From IMG/VR virus record IMGVR_UViG_3300019764_000008, positions 1 to 47,159 of that record: a stretch of 47,159 bases of DNA. The stretch is one strand, 5' to 3'. The stretch's first letter is position 1; each line of letters begins with the position of its first letter. Under the pieces are notes generated by a model, which saw nothing but the letters and a program-made list of their open reading frames with translations, was not told the DNA's origin and did no database searches. The position numbers and the translations under genes were made by a program. The DNA is from a virus. Positions 46,141 to 47,159 of this stretch are shown one piece after another.

Positions 46141-46158
46141 TTTTACACACTAATAAAC

Positions 46159-46198
46159 TATAGGCTAGCTCTTTAAAAGGTTAGCCTATATTTTTTTT
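46159..46198 (+). terminator. Rho-independent terminator
   Basis: TATAGGCTA (46159-46167) pairs perfectly with TAGCCTATA (46182-46190), followed by eight T. It closes the ThyX/DUF3310 transcript before the fifth promoter/leader module. Confidence 0.9.
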
Positions 46199-46201
46199 AA
46201 T

Positions 46202-46291
46202 CTTTTTTGCAGATTTATTTTGAGGTTCAAATAAAAGCAGTACCTTAGCAGAGCGATACGGCACTAAAGCCTCGCTACTAAAAACAAAACT
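46202..46291 (+). promoter_or_regulatory. Promoter and conserved leader hairpin, copy 5
   Basis: TTTTTTGCAGATTTATTTTG lies at 46204-46222. The core TTAGCAGAGCGATACGGCAC starts at 46245. AGCGA-TAC-GGC-ACTAAA-GCC-TCGCT can form the same hairpin as in copies 1, 2 and 4. It directly follows a terminator, so it must start a new transcript. Confidence 0.8.
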
Positions 46292-46519
46292 ATGAACTTC
46301 ACACCTAACGGAACTAAGGAGGGTATAAAACTGGGAATACTTCACAGTGTAGATGGGTACTGGGTAAGTAATGAGGGTACTAAGATCAAGCCAAGTTTTC
46401 ACGTATGGATACCTGGAACAACTCACGCCACCTGTGACTCCGCATACGAGGACATCACGCTGGCCGTTTGTCGCTGCAACTTCTTAGCTAGGAACAAATC
46501 CAAAATTAGAAAGCTATGA
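46292..46519 (+). CDS. Hypothetical protein
   Basis: The 75-residue protein is beta-rich (TKEGIKLGILHSVDGYWVSNEGT, PSFHVWIPGTTHATCDS), with a short basic C-terminus. It is the first gene after copy 5 of the promoter/leader and overlaps the next gene by 4 nt. No family is recognised. Confidence 0.6.
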   Translation: MNFTPNGTKEGIKLGILHSVDGYWVSNEGTKIKPSFHVWIPGTTHATCDSAYEDITLAVCRCNFLARNKSKIRKL

Positions 46520-46707
46520 AAACCGAATTTTGCCCCGACTGCGTGGAGCCTATGCAACCTTATAAGAAAAAGCTAGGCTACCGCACCAACTGGAACCGCT
46601 GCCCTAAGTGTGGGCTGGTTAAGGGCCCAGACGCTAGCAGACCGACTCCTGATAATTGCGAAGAACGAAATAACTTAAATATCGACCGTCACTACGACGG
46701 CGAATAA
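46516..46707 (+). CDS. Zinc-ribbon protein
   Basis: The 63-residue protein has CPDC (6-9) and RCPKCG (about 28-33) in CxxC...CxxC spacing, as in a zinc ribbon. The C-terminal half is polar. It may contact DNA or a partner protein. No family is recognised. Confidence 0.7.
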   Translation: MKTEFCPDCVEPMQPYKKKLGYRTNWNRCPKCGLVKGPDASRPTPDNCEERNNLNIDRHYDGE

Positions 46708-46720
46708 AACCGAAAGCTAT

Positions 46721-47056
46721 ATGAAAACAAAGAAAATCCAAAAGGAGCTTACTAAGCGCACCTTTGCAAACCTAGACGGCATCTACAAGGCAGCTCAGAA
46801 CACTTGTAAGAGCTGGGGCGTTGAAGACTTGCCACTAATCACTTTAAAGCAGACAGTCGCTAAGGCGAAGCTTAAGACTAACACCGAGGTAGCAGCTGTC
46901 AACGAGTACAACGTCGTTTATAATAAGGTCCTGGACTCTATGGTCGAGACTCTGGAGCAGGGGGCCAAGGCTAACAAGCTTACAGCGGTGCCCTTGCCAA
47001 GACTTAAGGGCGTTATAGATATCATAAAAGTTAACATTAAGGCGGGAGCCAAATAA
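46721..47056 (+). CDS. Hypothetical helical protein
   Basis: The 111-residue, lysine-rich helical protein (KIQKELTKRTFANLDGIYKAAQNT, VYNKVLDSMVETLEQGAKAN) ends DIIKVNIKAGAK. It starts 13 nt after the zinc-ribbon gene. No family is recognised. Confidence 0.65.
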   Translation: MKTKKIQKELTKRTFANLDGIYKAAQNTCKSWGVEDLPLITLKQTVAKAKLKTNTEVAAVNEYNVVYNKVLDSMVETLEQGAKANKLTAVPLPRLKGVIDIIKVNIKAGAK

Positions 47057-47065
47057 ACCGAAACT

Positions 47066-47159
47066 ATGAACTTATTAGAATTTCCAGAAGTAAACTGCCG
47101 AGTAGGCGAGAATCAAGAGGAGTATATTACTATCCCTGCCTGCATGGACGACAGAGACC
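47066..47159 (+). CDS. Partial hypothetical protein (N-terminus)
   Basis: ATG 47066 opens a frame that runs off the right edge of the window. It reads MNLLEFPEVNCRVGENQEE and then YITIPACMDDRD. Too little is present to assign a function. The spacing from the previous gene (9 nt) fits the operon. Confidence 0.55.
   Translation, partial: MNLLEFPEVNCRVGENQEEYITIPACMDDRD

Overview
This window is a large part of a tailed, siphovirus-like bacteriophage genome that appears to infect a Bacteroidota host. All convincing genes are on the + strand and tightly packed. Promoter-like sites match the Bacteroidota pattern TAnnTTTG rather than -35/-10 boxes. Most starts lack a Shine-Dalgarno, and the proteins are typical of Bacteroidetes phages. 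A long tape measure, a frameshifting tail assembly chaperone and no sheath gene indicate a long non-contractile tail.

Layout. 1-2362: small early/accessory genes (Nmad5-like protein, SEC-C zinc protein, DEDD exonuclease, coiled coil). 2358-4014: a promoter with a conserved leader hairpin, a DNA methyltransferase with an SPPY motif, and small genes. 4009-6708: an AT-rich insert that I read as an array of integron-type gene cassettes. It has six attC-like sites and at least five cassettes, and no integrase is visible in the window. The start of each cassette is complementary to the first arm of its own attC, as cassette recombination predicts. It carries an orphan DNA methyltransferase and small unknown proteins. 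6743-7996: three coiled-coil proteins. 7997-8470: non-coding hairpins and TAAACAAAG-type repeats. 8499-31007: packaging, head, tail and lysis genes (TerS, TerL, sliding-clamp-like protein, portal, scaffold, capsid, connectors, tail chaperone, tape measure, distal tail, tail fibre, M15 endolysin, membrane proteins). 31008-31480: a second non-coding region resembling the one at 8 kb. 31483-47159: replication and nucleotide metabolism: XRE-like protein, DUF2800 nuclease, DUF2815 ssDNA-binding protein, a tRNA-like gene with a large insertion, family A DNA polymerase, VapE-type primase-helicase, VRR-NUC, SNF2 helicase, PAPS-reductase-like protein, DnaA-domain-IV protein, dUTPase-like protein, ThyX and DUF3310.

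How it works together. The right-hand block replicates DNA and supplies thymidylate. The central block packages it and builds the virion. The left-hand block and the cassettes are accessory. Five promoter/leader modules sharing a core (TTAGCAGAGCGATACGGCAC) precede genes in several blocks and probably coordinate one expression class.

Most notable: (1) the integron-like cassette array inside a phage genome; (2) an in-frame GGA-TAG plus three codons inside the motif I of the SNF2 helicase, next to a strong hairpin. Removing 12 nt restores the exact GLGKT motif, so this is a candidate translational bypass or a disrupting insertion; (3) the tRNA-like gene with about 77 extra nucleotides; (4) the five-copy leader; (5) the paired repeat regions bracketing the late genes.
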